The notes under the pieces: generated by a model | The model's database searches: none | What the model saw: only the letters and a program-made list of their open reading frames with translations | What the model was told of the DNA's origin: nothing | Shown: positions 33,121-41,416 of the stretch, piece after piece | Layout: every line of letters begins with the position of its first letter | Numbering within the stretch: the stretch's first letter is position 1 | Assembly: GCA_041687395.1 (NCBI GenBank) | Contig: JAWLCA010000002.1 | Span: forward strand, 1-64,000 | DNA from: JAWLCA01 sp041687395 | GTDB taxonomy: Bacteria; Pseudomonadota; Alphaproteobacteria; Rhodobacterales; Rhodobacteraceae | DNA: 64,000 nucleotides | Direction of reading: 5' to 3' | Made by a program: the position numbers and the translations under genes

Positions 33121-34020
33121 ATGATCTACGGCTACATCGGGCTCGGCAATCTGGGCGGGCATCTCGCGGCCAGCCTGCTGCGCGCGGGGTTTCCGTTGGT
33201 GGTGCATGATGTCGATCACGGTCTTGCGACGCGGCATCTTGACCTTGGGGCCGAATGGGCCGCCAGCGCCGAGGATCTGGCAGGGCGCGTCGATCACGTG
33301 TTCACCTGCCTGCCATCGCCCGCAGTTTCCGAAGGCGTCTTGCGGGCGATGCTGCCGACGTTGCGCGCCGGGGCGACCTGGATCGAGAATTCCACGCTTG
33401 GCCGCGATGATATCCTCCGCCTGGGCGCTTTGGCCGCGGACCATGACGTGCGGTTGCTGGAGGCGCCGGTCACCGGCGGGGTGCACTTGGCGGCGCGGGG
33501 CCAGATCACCGTTCTGGCCGGCGGCCCACGTGATCTCTACGATCTGCACTTGCCCGCCCTGCAAGCCATCGGCAACCGCCAGTTTCACATGGGGCCCCTA
33601 GGGTCGGCCGCGGTGATCAAGGTTATCACGAACATGCTGGCGTTCATTAACTTGAAAGCCTGTACGGAGGCGCTGATGCTGGCGCGGCGCGGTGGGCTCG
33701 ACCTCGCGCAGTCGTGGGAGGCGATCCGGGCCTCATCGGGAAATTCCTTCGTGCACGAGACCGAAGGCGCGCTAATCCTCAATGGCTCGTACGATATCGC
33801 GTTTTCAATCGACCTGGCGCTGAAGGATCTGGGTTTCGCGCTGGATTTCGGCCGTGAGTTCGGCGTCCCGCTCGATCTGGCGGCCGCGACCGAGCAGACC
33901 TATGTCGCCGCCCGCGCGGCCTTTGGCGGGGCGGCGCAGTCGCCGATGATTGCGAAGCTTCTGGAAGACCTGCTGACCACCGACCTGCGGGCCGAAGGCT
34001 TTCCCGCGAAGTTGGAATGA
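33121..34020 (+). CDS. 3-hydroxyisobutyrate dehydrogenase-like NAD(P) oxidoreductase
   Basis: A 299-aa beta-hydroxyacid dehydrogenase. Cofactor loop YIGLGNLGGHLAASLL at the N-terminus, substrate-binding APVTGGVHLAARGQITVLAGG, and the catalytic lysine in GSAAVIKVITNMLAFINL. The C-terminus ends SPMIAKLLEDLLTTDL. Substrates in the family are 3-hydroxyisobutyrate, tartronate semialdehyde or similar. GAGGGCAGGA directly precedes the ATG at 33121, so this is chosen over ATG 33109. It may share a transcript with the LDH2-type gene 49 bases upstream. Confidence 0.88.
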   Translation: MIYGYIGLGNLGGHLAASLLRAGFPLVVHDVDHGLATRHLDLGAEWAASAEDLAGRVDHVFTCLPSPAVSEGVLRAMLPTLRAGATWIENSTLGRDDILRLGALAADHDVRLLEAPVTGGVHLAARGQITVLAGGPRDLYDLHLPALQAIGNRQFHMGPLGSAAVIKVITNMLAFINLKACTEALMLARRGGLDLAQSWEAIRASSGNSFVHETEGALILNGSYDIAFSIDLALKDLGFALDFGREFGVPLDLAAATEQTYVAARAAFGGAAQSPMIAKLLEDLLTTDLRAEGFPAKLE

Positions 34021-34044
34021 TCGGCGCAGCATGCCCCGATCCGG

Positions 34045-35070
34045 CTAGAAAACCGCGTGATCGCCGCGCTCTGCCGTGGCGTCGCCCCGTAGCAGCCGCG
34101 CATAATGGTCGCGCAGCGTGTCGGTTCCGGTCGCGGGGGTGGCAGCGGCATCATAGACGCCAGTGTCGGGGTTCAGCACCAGCATCGACTCGGTGGCGTA
34201 GTAGCGGCCGATGCGAGCAAACTCTGCCTTGTCCTTCAGCCGCGGCGCGAACCGGCCAAGCCCGTCCAGAACCGCGATGATCGCGTCCAGCATCGCCACA
34301 GGAACGCGCCGGAACCGAGGCTCGCGCCCGGTCAGTTCGAACAGCCATTCGCCCTGCTGCCGCGGGGTGATCGCCTCGCCCGGTCCGCCGATCGGCAGGA
34401 TGCGGTTTCGGCAGGCCGGATCATCGAGGCAGTCCGCCAGATAGTGGCCGAGGTCGGTGTCGCTGATCGGCTTGCAGGCTGTCAGCATCCCGTCGCCGAA
34501 CAGCAGAAAGGGTTTCCCGTGTCGCACGCGCTCCACCTGTCCCGACAGCGACTTGAAAAAAGCGGTCGGCCGAACGATCGAATAGTTTAGGCCCGAGGAG
34601 ATCAGCTCTGCCTCGAACGCGAGCTTGGCTTTTTGAAAGGCAAGTAGCGGCTTCTGGACGCAGATCGCCGACAGCAGGATCATTTGGGTGACCCCGGCTT
34701 GCTGGGCGAGTGTCAGCGCGGCGACATGGGCGCGGTGGTCGACCGCCCAGGCATCCGAAGGCGTGCCAGTGCGCGAGGCCAGGCAGGACAGGAGCGCATC
34801 GAACCGCTCCCCCTGGAACCCGTCGCGCGAGAGTGAGGCTGGATCGGTCACATCACCAAAGCGCAACTCGGCCCCGGCTGGCACGCCCCTGCAGCTGCCG
34901 GGATCAGAGGGCGGGCGGATGAAACAGACCACCCGATGGCCACGCTGGATCAGCGCAGCCACGGTCGCGCGCCCGATGGAACCGGTCGCGCCCAGAACCA
35001 GAATGCGCCTTGGGTGCGGCGAAAGGCGGCCTGACCTGCCACCTGGCTCGCTGATGATATGCTGTGTCAT
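34045..35070 (-). CDS. bciA: Divinyl (proto)chlorophyllide 8-vinyl reductase, BciA type
   Basis: A 341-aa NADPH-dependent enzyme reducing the 8-vinyl group of (proto)chlorophyllide in bacteriochlorophyll synthesis. The cofactor loop ILVLGATGSIGRATVAALI starts at about residue 23. Strong family segments follow: SIVRPTAFFKSLSGQVERV, FGDGMLTACKPISDTDLG, NRILPIGGPGEAITPRQQGE and KAEFARIGRYYATESMLV. GAGGGGCA precedes the ATG at 35070. No other photosynthesis genes are in the window; bciA is often separate from the main photosynthesis gene cluster. Its presence implies that the organism makes bacteriochlorophyll. Confidence 0.93.
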   Translation of the reverse strand: MTQHIISEPGGRSGRLSPHPRRILVLGATGSIGRATVAALIQRGHRVVCFIRPPSDPGSCRGVPAGAELRFGDVTDPASLSRDGFQGERFDALLSCLASRTGTPSDAWAVDHRAHVAALTLAQQAGVTQMILLSAICVQKPLLAFQKAKLAFEAELISSGLNYSIVRPTAFFKSLSGQVERVRHGKPFLLFGDGMLTACKPISDTDLGHYLADCLDDPACRNRILPIGGPGEAITPRQQGEWLFELTGREPRFRRVPVAMLDAIIAVLDGLGRFAPRLKDKAEFARIGRYYATESMLVLNPDTGVYDAAATPATGTDTLRDHYARLLRGDATAERGDHAVF

Positions 35071-35174
35071 TGCCCCCTCGGCTTCGCAAAAGGTCGGCCA
35101 GCGTGCTGACGATCTTGCGAATGCAAGGGCGCCCAGTGAGGACCGGTTTGTCAAGCCTGTGCTGCTAACTGGTG

Positions 35175-36068
35175 CTATCCGATCAACGCGGTCCGCAGGG
35201 ACGGAACGTCATCGAGCACAAAATCGACGAACGCGGCCACCCGTGGCGTCTTTCGCAGGTCGGCTGGCGTGAGCAGGTACCAGCTCCGCGTCAGCGCCTC
35301 GACCGGAGGCAAGACCTGCACAAGCGTCTCCTCGGCATCGCCCAGCGTGGTTGGAAGCGGCGCAACGCCGATTCCGGATTTCACGGACGAGACCACCCCC
35401 AACATGCTGGAACTGTGGCTGACGATGCGGGCCTCGGGCACCGCCGTCGGCAACCACTTCGCGACGCGGTGGTTCTCCATGATCCCGTCGAATCCGATCA
35501 TCGCATGGCTCGCCAGATCCATGAGGTTCTGGGGTCGTCCTTGGCGCTGGATGTAGCCTTGGCTGGCATAGATCGCCCAGACCGAGTCGCATATCCGACG
35601 GCCGATCAGGCGGTCGTCCACCGGTTCGCCCGACCGGAAGGCGACGTCGGCCTCCCCCTTCGACAGGTCCAGATAGCGGTCGCTGGTGACGAATTCGACC
35701 GACAGACCGGGGTAGCGGGCCTGAAACCGGTCCATCAGCCCGCTGGCGACAAGTCGCGGCACGATCGGCTCGGGGCAGGTCAGGCGCACGGTTCCCGTCA
35801 GATCGCGCTTCAGCGACTGAATCCTGCGTTCCAGATCGCCCACCGCGGACTCCACGGCCATGACATCTTCGATCAACGCCTCGCCCAGTTCCGACAGCCG
35901 GTACCCGGAGGGACGGCGCTTCACGAGGCTCAGCCCGAGGCGGCGTTCAAGCTCGACCAGCCGGCGATGGACCGTGGACTGATTGACACCAAGCCGCTGC
36001 GCTGCGGCAAGGGTGCTCCCATAGCGCGACACGGCGATGAGATGGCGCAGATCGTTCCAGTCGAACAT
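35175..36068 (-). CDS. LysR-family transcriptional regulator
   Basis: A 297-aa regulator. The N-terminal winged helix FDWNDLRHLIAVSRYGSTLA, then GVNQSTVHRRLVELERRLG, gives the DNA-binding domain. The C-terminal periplasmic-binding-like domain binds an effector (VRLTCPEPIVPRLVASGLMD at its start). The start ATG at 36068 is preferred; ATG 36077 would add three residues. It is divergent from a cupin gene with 100 bases between, and probably regulates it. The NHR and HRR patterns place it with regulators that control neighbouring divergent genes. Confidence 0.88.
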   Translation of the reverse strand: MFDWNDLRHLIAVSRYGSTLAAAQRLGVNQSTVHRRLVELERRLGLSLVKRRPSGYRLSELGEALIEDVMAVESAVGDLERRIQSLKRDLTGTVRLTCPEPIVPRLVASGLMDRFQARYPGLSVEFVTSDRYLDLSKGEADVAFRSGEPVDDRLIGRRICDSVWAIYASQGYIQRQGRPQNLMDLASHAMIGFDGIMENHRVAKWLPTAVPEARIVSHSSSMLGVVSSVKSGIGVAPLPTTLGDAEETLVQVLPPVEALTRSWYLLTPADLRKTPRVAAFVDFVLDDVPSLRTALIG

Positions 36069-36080
36069 GACCGCCATTAT

Positions 36081-36097
36081 GCACGATTGCGGGGTGC
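36081..36097. promoter_or_regulatory. Possible LysR binding site
   Basis: GCAC-N9-GTGC, a small inverted repeat, sits in the shared promoter region just upstream of the lysR start. The geometry is close to LysR-type sites, but the arms are short, so this is only a candidate. Confidence 0.3.
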
Positions 36098-36168
36098 TTT
36101 TGCAGACTCGCTGCTGCCGCGGAGTTGGCCAGGGCGCTAGGCTGTTTCCGAAACCAAGGGAGGCGACC

Positions 36169-36582
36169 ATGCACGAGACAAGCGATGTAACCACCATGAT
36201 CGCCGGGCTCACGGTCGGTGTCACACGCAGCGCGCAGGACAGCGGGCTGGCCAAGCTGACACCGCTTCATCGCGAAGTGGTGCGTGCGATGCCAAAGCAA
36301 GAGGAGCAGGAAATCCGGGTGCTCTTCGCCAATCTGTTTCCGGGTGACGTCACGCCCCGCCATTCGCACCGCCACCCGGTGACCGTGTTCATGCTCGAAG
36401 GCAGGTTCACGCTTGACCTCGATGGCCGCGACCCGGTCGACATCAAGGCGGGCGACGTGTTCATCGAGCCTACGGGCGTCAACATGACCGGTCGAAACCT
36501 GGGCGACGTACCCGCGCGGATGGTGCTGTTTTATGTGTGCGAGCCGGATGAACCGTTCGCCGATCCGGCTCCGGCAATCTGA
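36169..36582 (+). CDS. Cupin-domain protein
   Basis: A 137-aa single-domain cupin. The metal-binding motif 1 is visible as TPRHSHRHPVTVFMLEGRFT (histidines at about residues 64-68) and motif 2 as GDVFIEPTGVNMTGRNLGD. The N-terminus is unusually long for a minimal cupin and has no signal peptide. The role is unknown: sensing, isomerase or dioxygenase activity are all possible. AAGGGAGGCGACC gives a clear ribosome-binding site for ATG 36169. Divergent from a LysR regulator. Confidence 0.85.
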   Translation: MHETSDVTTMIAGLTVGVTRSAQDSGLAKLTPLHREVVRAMPKQEEQEIRVLFANLFPGDVTPRHSHRHPVTVFMLEGRFTLDLDGRDPVDIKAGDVFIEPTGVNMTGRNLGDVPARMVLFYVCEPDEPFADPAPAI

Positions 36583-36630
36583 AACCGGCTCGTCGGCACT
36601 GTTGCGGTATTGGGCTGAAGATTGGTGAAA

Positions 36631-36707
36631 TGGCGCGCCCGAAGAGATTCGAACTCCTGACCCCCAGATTCGTAGTCTGGTGCTCTATCCAGCTGAGCTA
36701 CGGGCGC
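36631..36707 (-). tRNA. tRNA-Arg (anticodon ACG)
   Basis: On the minus strand the acceptor arms GCGCCCG and CGGGCGC pair. The D-arm is AGCTCAGCTGGATAGAGC, the anticodon stem CCAGA/TCTGG encloses CTACGAA (anticodon ACG, read as ICG), and the T-arm contains GTTCGAATC. CCA is encoded. Total 77 nt. Confidence 0.97.
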
Positions 36708-36717
36708 ATGACCGGCG

Positions 36718-36745
36718 GTCTAACGGCGGCGCGGGGGCATTGCAA
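36718..36745 (-). promoter_or_regulatory. Putative promoter of tRNA-Arg
   Basis: On the minus strand TTGCAA (36745-36740) and TTAGAC (36723-36718) are 16 bases apart and end ten bases before the tRNA. Fits a sigma70 promoter for a stable RNA gene. Confidence 0.5.
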
Positions 36746-36771
36746 GGGGCAATCCGACCGAAATCGGCAGA

Positions 36772-38172
36772 TCAAGCTGCGTGTTCGGACTGTGCGGTCT
36801 TGGGCAGATGAATGCGGAACTCGGTGCCCTCCTCGTCGCTGCGCTGCAGGTCGAGCCGGCCGCCGTGGCCGCGGATCAGCTCCGCCGCGATGGTCAGCCC
36901 CAGGCCGAAGCCGCCCTTGCGGGCCCCGCCTTGGAAGGGGGTGAACAGGTGTTCGCGCGCCTTGGCCGGCAGGCCCGGGCCGGTGTCGCCGACGCGAATC
37001 CACCATTCCGTCTCGTCCTCGCCTGCGCTCACCTCTATCGTGCCCGGCCGGCCCGTCGCCTCGATCGCCTGTCGAGCGTTGCGCACGAGGTTCGACAGCA
37101 CGCGGTGCAACTGTTCGCCGTCTGCCCGCAGCACCAGCCCGGGGGGCACATCGGTCAGAATGGTGACCATGTCCTCGTCCACCGCAAGCCGTTCACTTTC
37201 GGCGACATCCTGCACCAGCGGCAGCAGTGCCAGCCGGGCCAGCCTGGGTGGCGGTTCCTCGGCCTTGCCGAAGGCAAGCGTGCTTTCGCACAGGTTGATC
37301 GCCCGGGTGATCGACCCGACGAGCTTTGGCGCGGCCCGTTTCACGGCCGGATCCTTGCTGTCCTCCATCCGGTCGGCAAACAGGGACGCAGTGGTCAGGA
37401 TGTTGCGCAGATCGTGGCTGATCTTGGCGACGGCCCCGCCAAGCTGGGCGAGGCGCTCCTTCTGCTTCAGCGCGGCGGTCAACTGCTTCTGCATCGATTC
37501 CAGCGCCACCTCGGCATCGCGCAATTCACGCACGCCGGCCGTGGGCGTGATGATGCGCCGGGCATCCTCGGGCGCTTCGGCATAGGCGGTCATGTGGCTG
37601 ACGACGCGCTTGATCGGCGTCACCAGCAACCGCCGAACGGCCACGAACAGAAGGAACGCGGTCAGGATCGAGATGATTGCCGACAGGATCAGGATGCGGG
37701 CGCCGAAGTCGATCATGCCGGCGCGCAGGGGCGCGGTATTGGTCGTGACCTCGATCAGGATGCCTGCGGCCTGAACCGGGTTTCCGATCACCCGGATCAC
37801 CCGATCCTCTGGGTCCCGCAACACGGTCACCGCGTCTCGGATCAACTCGATCGGGCCGGGATCGCGCAAATCGTAGGTGGCGTGGATCGGGCCCGGAATG
37901 GGCGAGGACAGCACCAGTTGACGCACCTCGTCGCGGCGCAGGACGACGTTGAACACCCCGGCATTGGCCAGCAGTTCCCGCTCAAGGTCTTCCGAGATCA
38001 TCTCGTCGGTCGCAAGGAGCGCGAGCGACGCGATCTGCGCCCGCTCTAGGCGCAGCAGCAGATAATCCTCGCGGAAGCGCGCGACCGAGGGCACGAAGAT
38101 TAGGATCTCGGCCAGCATCACGAAGATGACGGTCAGAACAAGGAACCGGCCGGAAAGGGTATTCAGAAACAT
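36772..38172 (-). CDS. Sensor histidine kinase
   Basis: A 466-aa membrane sensor kinase. Two transmembrane helices (about residues 9-29 and 158-180) bracket a periplasmic sensor domain of about 130 residues. A HAMP region follows, then HisKA with the phospho-acceptor His253 in AKISHDLRNIL, and HATPase with NLVRNARQAI (N box), GDTGPGLP and GGFGLGLTIAAELI (G boxes). No response regulator is adjacent, so the partner is elsewhere. It is the third gene of an operon with TVP38 and a flavoprotein (24-base gap). Confidence 0.92.
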   Translation of the reverse strand: MFLNTLSGRFLVLTVIFVMLAEILIFVPSVARFREDYLLLRLERAQIASLALLATDEMISEDLERELLANAGVFNVVLRRDEVRQLVLSSPIPGPIHATYDLRDPGPIELIRDAVTVLRDPEDRVIRVIGNPVQAAGILIEVTTNTAPLRAGMIDFGARILILSAIISILTAFLLFVAVRRLLVTPIKRVVSHMTAYAEAPEDARRIITPTAGVRELRDAEVALESMQKQLTAALKQKERLAQLGGAVAKISHDLRNILTTASLFADRMEDSKDPAVKRAAPKLVGSITRAINLCESTLAFGKAEEPPPRLARLALLPLVQDVAESERLAVDEDMVTILTDVPPGLVLRADGEQLHRVLSNLVRNARQAIEATGRPGTIEVSAGEDETEWWIRVGDTGPGLPAKAREHLFTPFQGGARKGGFGLGLTIAAELIRGHGGRLDLQRSDEEGTEFRIHLPKTAQSEHAA

Positions 38173-38195
38173 GCCTCATGCGCCCCGTGGGGCGG

Positions 38196-39608
38196 TTACG
38201 GCACAAATCGCTGCACCAGCCGCACCACCCATTTGACCATAGGACTATCAAACAGTTTTGGTGAAAAATAGGCTCCTGCCGCGCGTTTGCCGATCTCTGC
38301 CAGGGTGGGGTAGGGCAGGACGGTGTTGGCCAGCGCCGACATCTTCATACGGTTGGCGAGCATCAGGGCAAACGGGGCGATCAACTCGCCCGCCTGCGCG
38401 CCGACGATCGACGCGCCGACAGGGCGGCCGCGGACGACCATGACTTTGATCATGCCTTCGGTGCGGCCCTCGGCCCTCGCCCGGTCGTTCTCGGCAAAGG
38501 GGGCCCGCACCACTGACAGTGCGGGGCCGTGACGCTTGCGCGCTTCGGCCTCGGTTAGGCCGACCTGGGCCAGTTCGGGGTCGGTATAGGTGACGCGCGG
38601 AATGTGGTCTGTTCTTGCCTTTGCGGGCAGGTTGAACATCGCGTTCCGGATCACGATGCTGGCGTGATAGCCTGCGACATGGGTGAACTGTGCGCCGCCC
38701 GCAGCATCGCCCACCGCATAGACCCGCCGGTTCGAGGACCGCAGCCCGGCATCGACCTTGACGCCTGTGCGGTCGTGCTTCACCCCGGCCTTGTCCAGGT
38801 CAAGCCTGTCGAGGTTGACCCTGCGGCCCACCGCGACCAGCAGATGGCTGCCGGAAACCTTGCGGCCATCGGTGATCGTGACCTCGACCTTGCCGGCGCC
38901 GCCGCCGATCTGGTCCGCCTCGGCGTTCTCGACGATATCGATCCCCTCGTCGCGCAGCCGATCCAGCACGATGGCGGAAAGCTCCGGATCGTCGCGCCCC
39001 AGCGCCCGCGCCCCCTCGATCACCGTGACTTGGCTGCCAAGGCGGCGGTGGGCCTGCGCCATCTCCATCCCGATCGGACCGCCGCCGATGATGATCAGAT
39101 GTTCCGGGCGCTCGCGCAGATCAAAGACCGTCTCGTTTGTCAGGAAGGGCATGGTGTCGAGCCCCGGGATCGGCGGCACCAGCGGCGACGACCCGGTGGC
39201 GATCACGAAGCGGCGCGCGGTGACGAGGGTTTCGCCCGCCTGCACTTCGCTCGGCGAGGTGAAACGGGCCCAGTCGCGGATCACCCGTACCCCCATTCCC
39301 TCGAACCGTTCCTGACTGTCGTGCGGTTCGATCGCCGCGATGACGGCGCGCAGGTGGTCCTTCACGGCGGCGACATCGACCTGCGGGTCGGCCGCGGCCA
39401 CGCCCAGCCCGCCCCGCATTGCTGCCGCCCGTTTGGCGGCGGCCAGCAGCGCCTTCGACGGAACGCAGCCGTAGTTCAGACAGTCGCCGCCCATCTTGTG
39501 CCCCTCGATCAGCGCCACCGTGGCGCCCATCTGCACCGCGCCCGCCGCCACCGACAGCCCGCCCGAGCCTGCGCCGATGACGCAGAGATCGACTTTCAAA
39601 CGCTCCAT
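38196..39608 (-). CDS. FAD-dependent pyridine nucleotide-disulfide oxidoreductase (MerA/Lpd-like)
   Basis: A 470-aa flavoprotein. The FAD loop DLCVIGAGSGGLSVAAGA is at the N-terminus, with the redox disulfide GGDCLNYGCVPSK (Cys43 and Cys48). The NAD loop is IIIGGGPIGMEMAQAHRRL, and the dimerisation domain contains VTYTDPELAQVGLTEAEA. The tail lacks the CC pair of true mercuric reductase and continues with a hydrophobic MVKWVVRLVQRFV. Such proteins often accompany TVP38-type membrane proteins, as here, with one base between the genes. The substrate is unknown. AGGAGGTCTGAG gives a strong start. Confidence 0.9.
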   Translation of the reverse strand: MERLKVDLCVIGAGSGGLSVAAGAVQMGATVALIEGHKMGGDCLNYGCVPSKALLAAAKRAAAMRGGLGVAAADPQVDVAAVKDHLRAVIAAIEPHDSQERFEGMGVRVIRDWARFTSPSEVQAGETLVTARRFVIATGSSPLVPPIPGLDTMPFLTNETVFDLRERPEHLIIIGGGPIGMEMAQAHRRLGSQVTVIEGARALGRDDPELSAIVLDRLRDEGIDIVENAEADQIGGGAGKVEVTITDGRKVSGSHLLVAVGRRVNLDRLDLDKAGVKHDRTGVKVDAGLRSSNRRVYAVGDAAGGAQFTHVAGYHASIVIRNAMFNLPAKARTDHIPRVTYTDPELAQVGLTEAEARKRHGPALSVVRAPFAENDRARAEGRTEGMIKVMVVRGRPVGASIVGAQAGELIAPFALMLANRMKMSALANTVLPYPTLAEIGKRAAGAYFSPKLFDSPMVKWVVRLVQRFVP

Positions 39609-39609
39609 C

Positions 39610-40413
39610 TCAGACCTCCTGCCGTCGGAATGTCCTGACCACGATGGGCAGGGCGGCCAGCGCGCAGAGGGCGAGTAGCGGGCCAAGGATGTAAGGCTCG
39701 AAGATGATGCCCAGGTTCGGGGTCTCGCCCCGCGCAAAAATCTCGCCCAGCCCCGCGCCAACCCAAGTGTAGACCAACCCGCCGGGCATGATTCCGAAGA
39801 ATGTGGTCAGAGCGAAATTCCGCGGCCGCACACCCACCAGCGCCGGCAAGACATTTGCCACGAAGAACGGCACCGCCGGCACCAGCCGGATCAGGAACAG
39901 CACGGGGACCTCGTTCCTGGCGATCCGCTCCTTCAGCCGCTTTACCCGGCCGTCGCTGGCCTCGATCCTGTCCGCCAGCCGCTCACCCAGACCCCAGCGC
40001 ACGGCCGTGAACAGCGCGATGGCGCCCAGCGTCGCTGCGGTGACGTTGAACAGCACGCCCGGAAAGACAGAGAAGAGGAATCCGCCGGTCAGTGTGGCGA
40101 TGGTCGCGCCGGGCAGCGAAAAGGCCACCAGCACCATATAGGCCGCGATGAAGCCAAGCGCGGTCAGCAGGTAGTTGGCATCGCGAAAAGCGATCAGCGC
40201 CTCGCGGTTGTGGCGCAGGGTTTCGAAGCTGACATGGTCGCGCAGGGTCAGGGCGCCTACGACCGCCACGATCGCCACCGCGATCAGGGGCAGCTTCCGG
40301 ATCAGGCCGCCGCGCGGCGATGGTGTCGTCTCGTCGCCGCTCAACTGCCCGCTCCGATTCTGCTCAGACTGCCGAAGATGCGGGTTTGTGGCGTCTTTCG
40401 ACAGGGGGCTCAC
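39610..40413 (-). CDS. TVP38/TMEM64 (DedA-like) family membrane protein
   Basis: A 267-aa membrane protein of the TVP38/TMEM64 (SNARE-associated) family. About six hydrophobic segments, the first at about residues 41-56. Family elements: FSLPGATIATLTGGFLFSVF with the conserved glycines, IRLVPAVPFFVANVLPALVG and FFGIMPGGLVYTWVGAGLGE. The start is GTG at 40413 with AAGGCCGC upstream; no ATG lies nearby in frame. It heads an operon with the MerA/Lpd-like flavoprotein and a histidine kinase, and is divergent from rpmH. Possibly involved in lipid or small-molecule traffic across the membrane. Confidence 0.85.
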   Translation of the reverse strand: MSPLSKDATNPHLRQSEQNRSGQLSGDETTPSPRGGLIRKLPLIAVAIVAVVGALTLRDHVSFETLRHNREALIAFRDANYLLTALGFIAAYMVLVAFSLPGATIATLTGGFLFSVFPGVLFNVTAATLGAIALFTAVRWGLGERLADRIEASDGRVKRLKERIARNEVPVLFLIRLVPAVPFFVANVLPALVGVRPRNFALTTFFGIMPGGLVYTWVGAGLGEIFARGETPNLGIIFEPYILGPLLALCALAALPIVVRTFRRQEV

Positions 40414-40517
40414 GCGGCCTTGATCTGTGGCGACGGGGTGGCCACGTCTGGGGCAGGATTTGGCGACCGGCTGTAACATTTGCCGTTCCGGGGCCGAAGT
40501 TTCGGGTCCAAGGCGAA

Positions 40518-40546
40518 TTGACTTGCCTGCGACCCTCGCGTATCTG
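40518..40546 (+). promoter_or_regulatory. Strong promoter for rpmH-rnpA-yidD
   Basis: TTGACT (40518-40523) and TATCTG (40541-40546) are exactly 17 bases apart, 68 bases before the rpmH start. The -35 hexamer matches the consensus at five positions, as expected for a ribosomal-protein gene. Confidence 0.65.
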
Positions 40547-40613
40547 GCGGGCTTCGAGATGACAGGGCCTGTCGCCGCACCGCGATCCGGGCCGACCCAG
40601 ACGGAGCAGAGCG

Positions 40614-40748
40614 ATGAAACGCACCTTTCAACCCAGCAACCTGGTCCGCGCCCGCCGGCACGGGTTCCGCGCCCGCATGGCCACCAAGGCCGGGCGCAAG
40701 ATCCTGAACGCGCGCCGCGCCAAGGGCCGCAAGGTTCTTTCGGCATAA
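40614..40748 (+). CDS. rpmH: 50S ribosomal protein L34
   Basis: A 44-aa highly basic protein starting MKRTFQPSNLVRARRHGFRA and ending AKGRKVLSA, the universal L34 pattern. Component of the large ribosomal subunit. GGAGCAGAGCG gives the ribosome-binding site. It is followed 17 bases later by rnpA, the conserved bacterial order. Confidence 0.98.
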   Translation: MKRTFQPSNLVRARRHGFRARMATKAGRKILNARRAKGRKVLSA

Positions 40749-40765
40749 TTTCGACGGACGAGGCG

Positions 40766-41158
40766 ATGACGGCCCGGGCAGCAGGCGACAGCGCCGCGCC
40801 CGAACCGGCGCTGGAAAGTTCACGGCCCGCGACGCTGACGGCGCGGGCCGATTTTCTGCGTGCGGCCAAGGCCGCGCGTGCGCCGATGCCGGGTTTCCTG
40901 CTGCAGGCCCGCGACCGGGGCGATGGCGGCGGCATCCGGGTAGGCTTCACCTGTTCCAAGAAGGTCGGCAATGCGGTGGCGCGGAACCGGGCCAAGCGGC
41001 GGCTGCGCGAGATTGCGCGGCTGGTGCTGCCGGCCCACGGGCGGGCAGGGTGGGACTATGTGCTGGTGGGCCGGGCGGGCGACACGGCGACGCGGGATTT
41101 TCAGACCATGATCGACGAGCTGACCCGGGCGCTGGCGCGGGTTCATCGGGCAAGATGA
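40766..41158 (+). CDS. rnpA: Ribonuclease P protein component
   Basis: A 130-aa basic protein that assists the RNase P RNA in 5'-end maturation of tRNAs. The family hallmark is GFTCSKKVGNAVARNRAKRR (about residues 59-78), preceded by LTARADFLRAAKAAR. The N-terminal 23 residues are a low-complexity extension. The start ATG at 40766 has GACGAGGC upstream. The last four bases overlap the yidD start (ATGA). Confidence 0.95.
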   Translation: MTARAAGDSAAPEPALESSRPATLTARADFLRAAKAARAPMPGFLLQARDRGDGGGIRVGFTCSKKVGNAVARNRAKRRLREIARLVLPAHGRAGWDYVLVGRAGDTATRDFQTMIDELTRALARVHRAR

Positions 41159-41409
41159 GCGTGCTGGCGCGTCTGCTGGCGCTGCCGGTGCGGGGGTATC
41201 GGCTGCTGTTCTCGCCCTGGGTGGGGCATAACTGCCGGTATCAGCCCACCTGTTCGGCCTATGCGCTGGAGGCATTGGAGCGGCATGGGGGGCTGAAGGG
41301 GGGCTGGCTGGCGCTGCGGCGGATCCTGCGGTGCCATCCGTTCGGGCGGTCGGGCTATGATCCGGTGCCGGGGGCGGATCCAGAGTTCGATGCGAAATCG
41401 GGGCGATGA
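41155..41409 (+). CDS. yidD: Membrane protein insertion efficiency factor YidD
   Basis: An 84-aa amphipathic inner-membrane-associated protein that helps YidC insert proteins. The signature RLLFSPWVGHNCRYQPTCSA is present, with the C-x5-C pair, then EALERHGGLKGGWLALRRIL and CHPFGRSGYDPVP. It overlaps rnpA by four bases. The conserved rpmH-rnpA-yidD cluster continues to yidC, interrupted by ttcA and an EAL gene. Confidence 0.96.
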   Translation: MSVLARLLALPVRGYRLLFSPWVGHNCRYQPTCSAYALEALERHGGLKGGWLALRRILRCHPFGRSGYDPVPGADPEFDAKSGR

Positions 41410-41416
41410 GGGGTCT

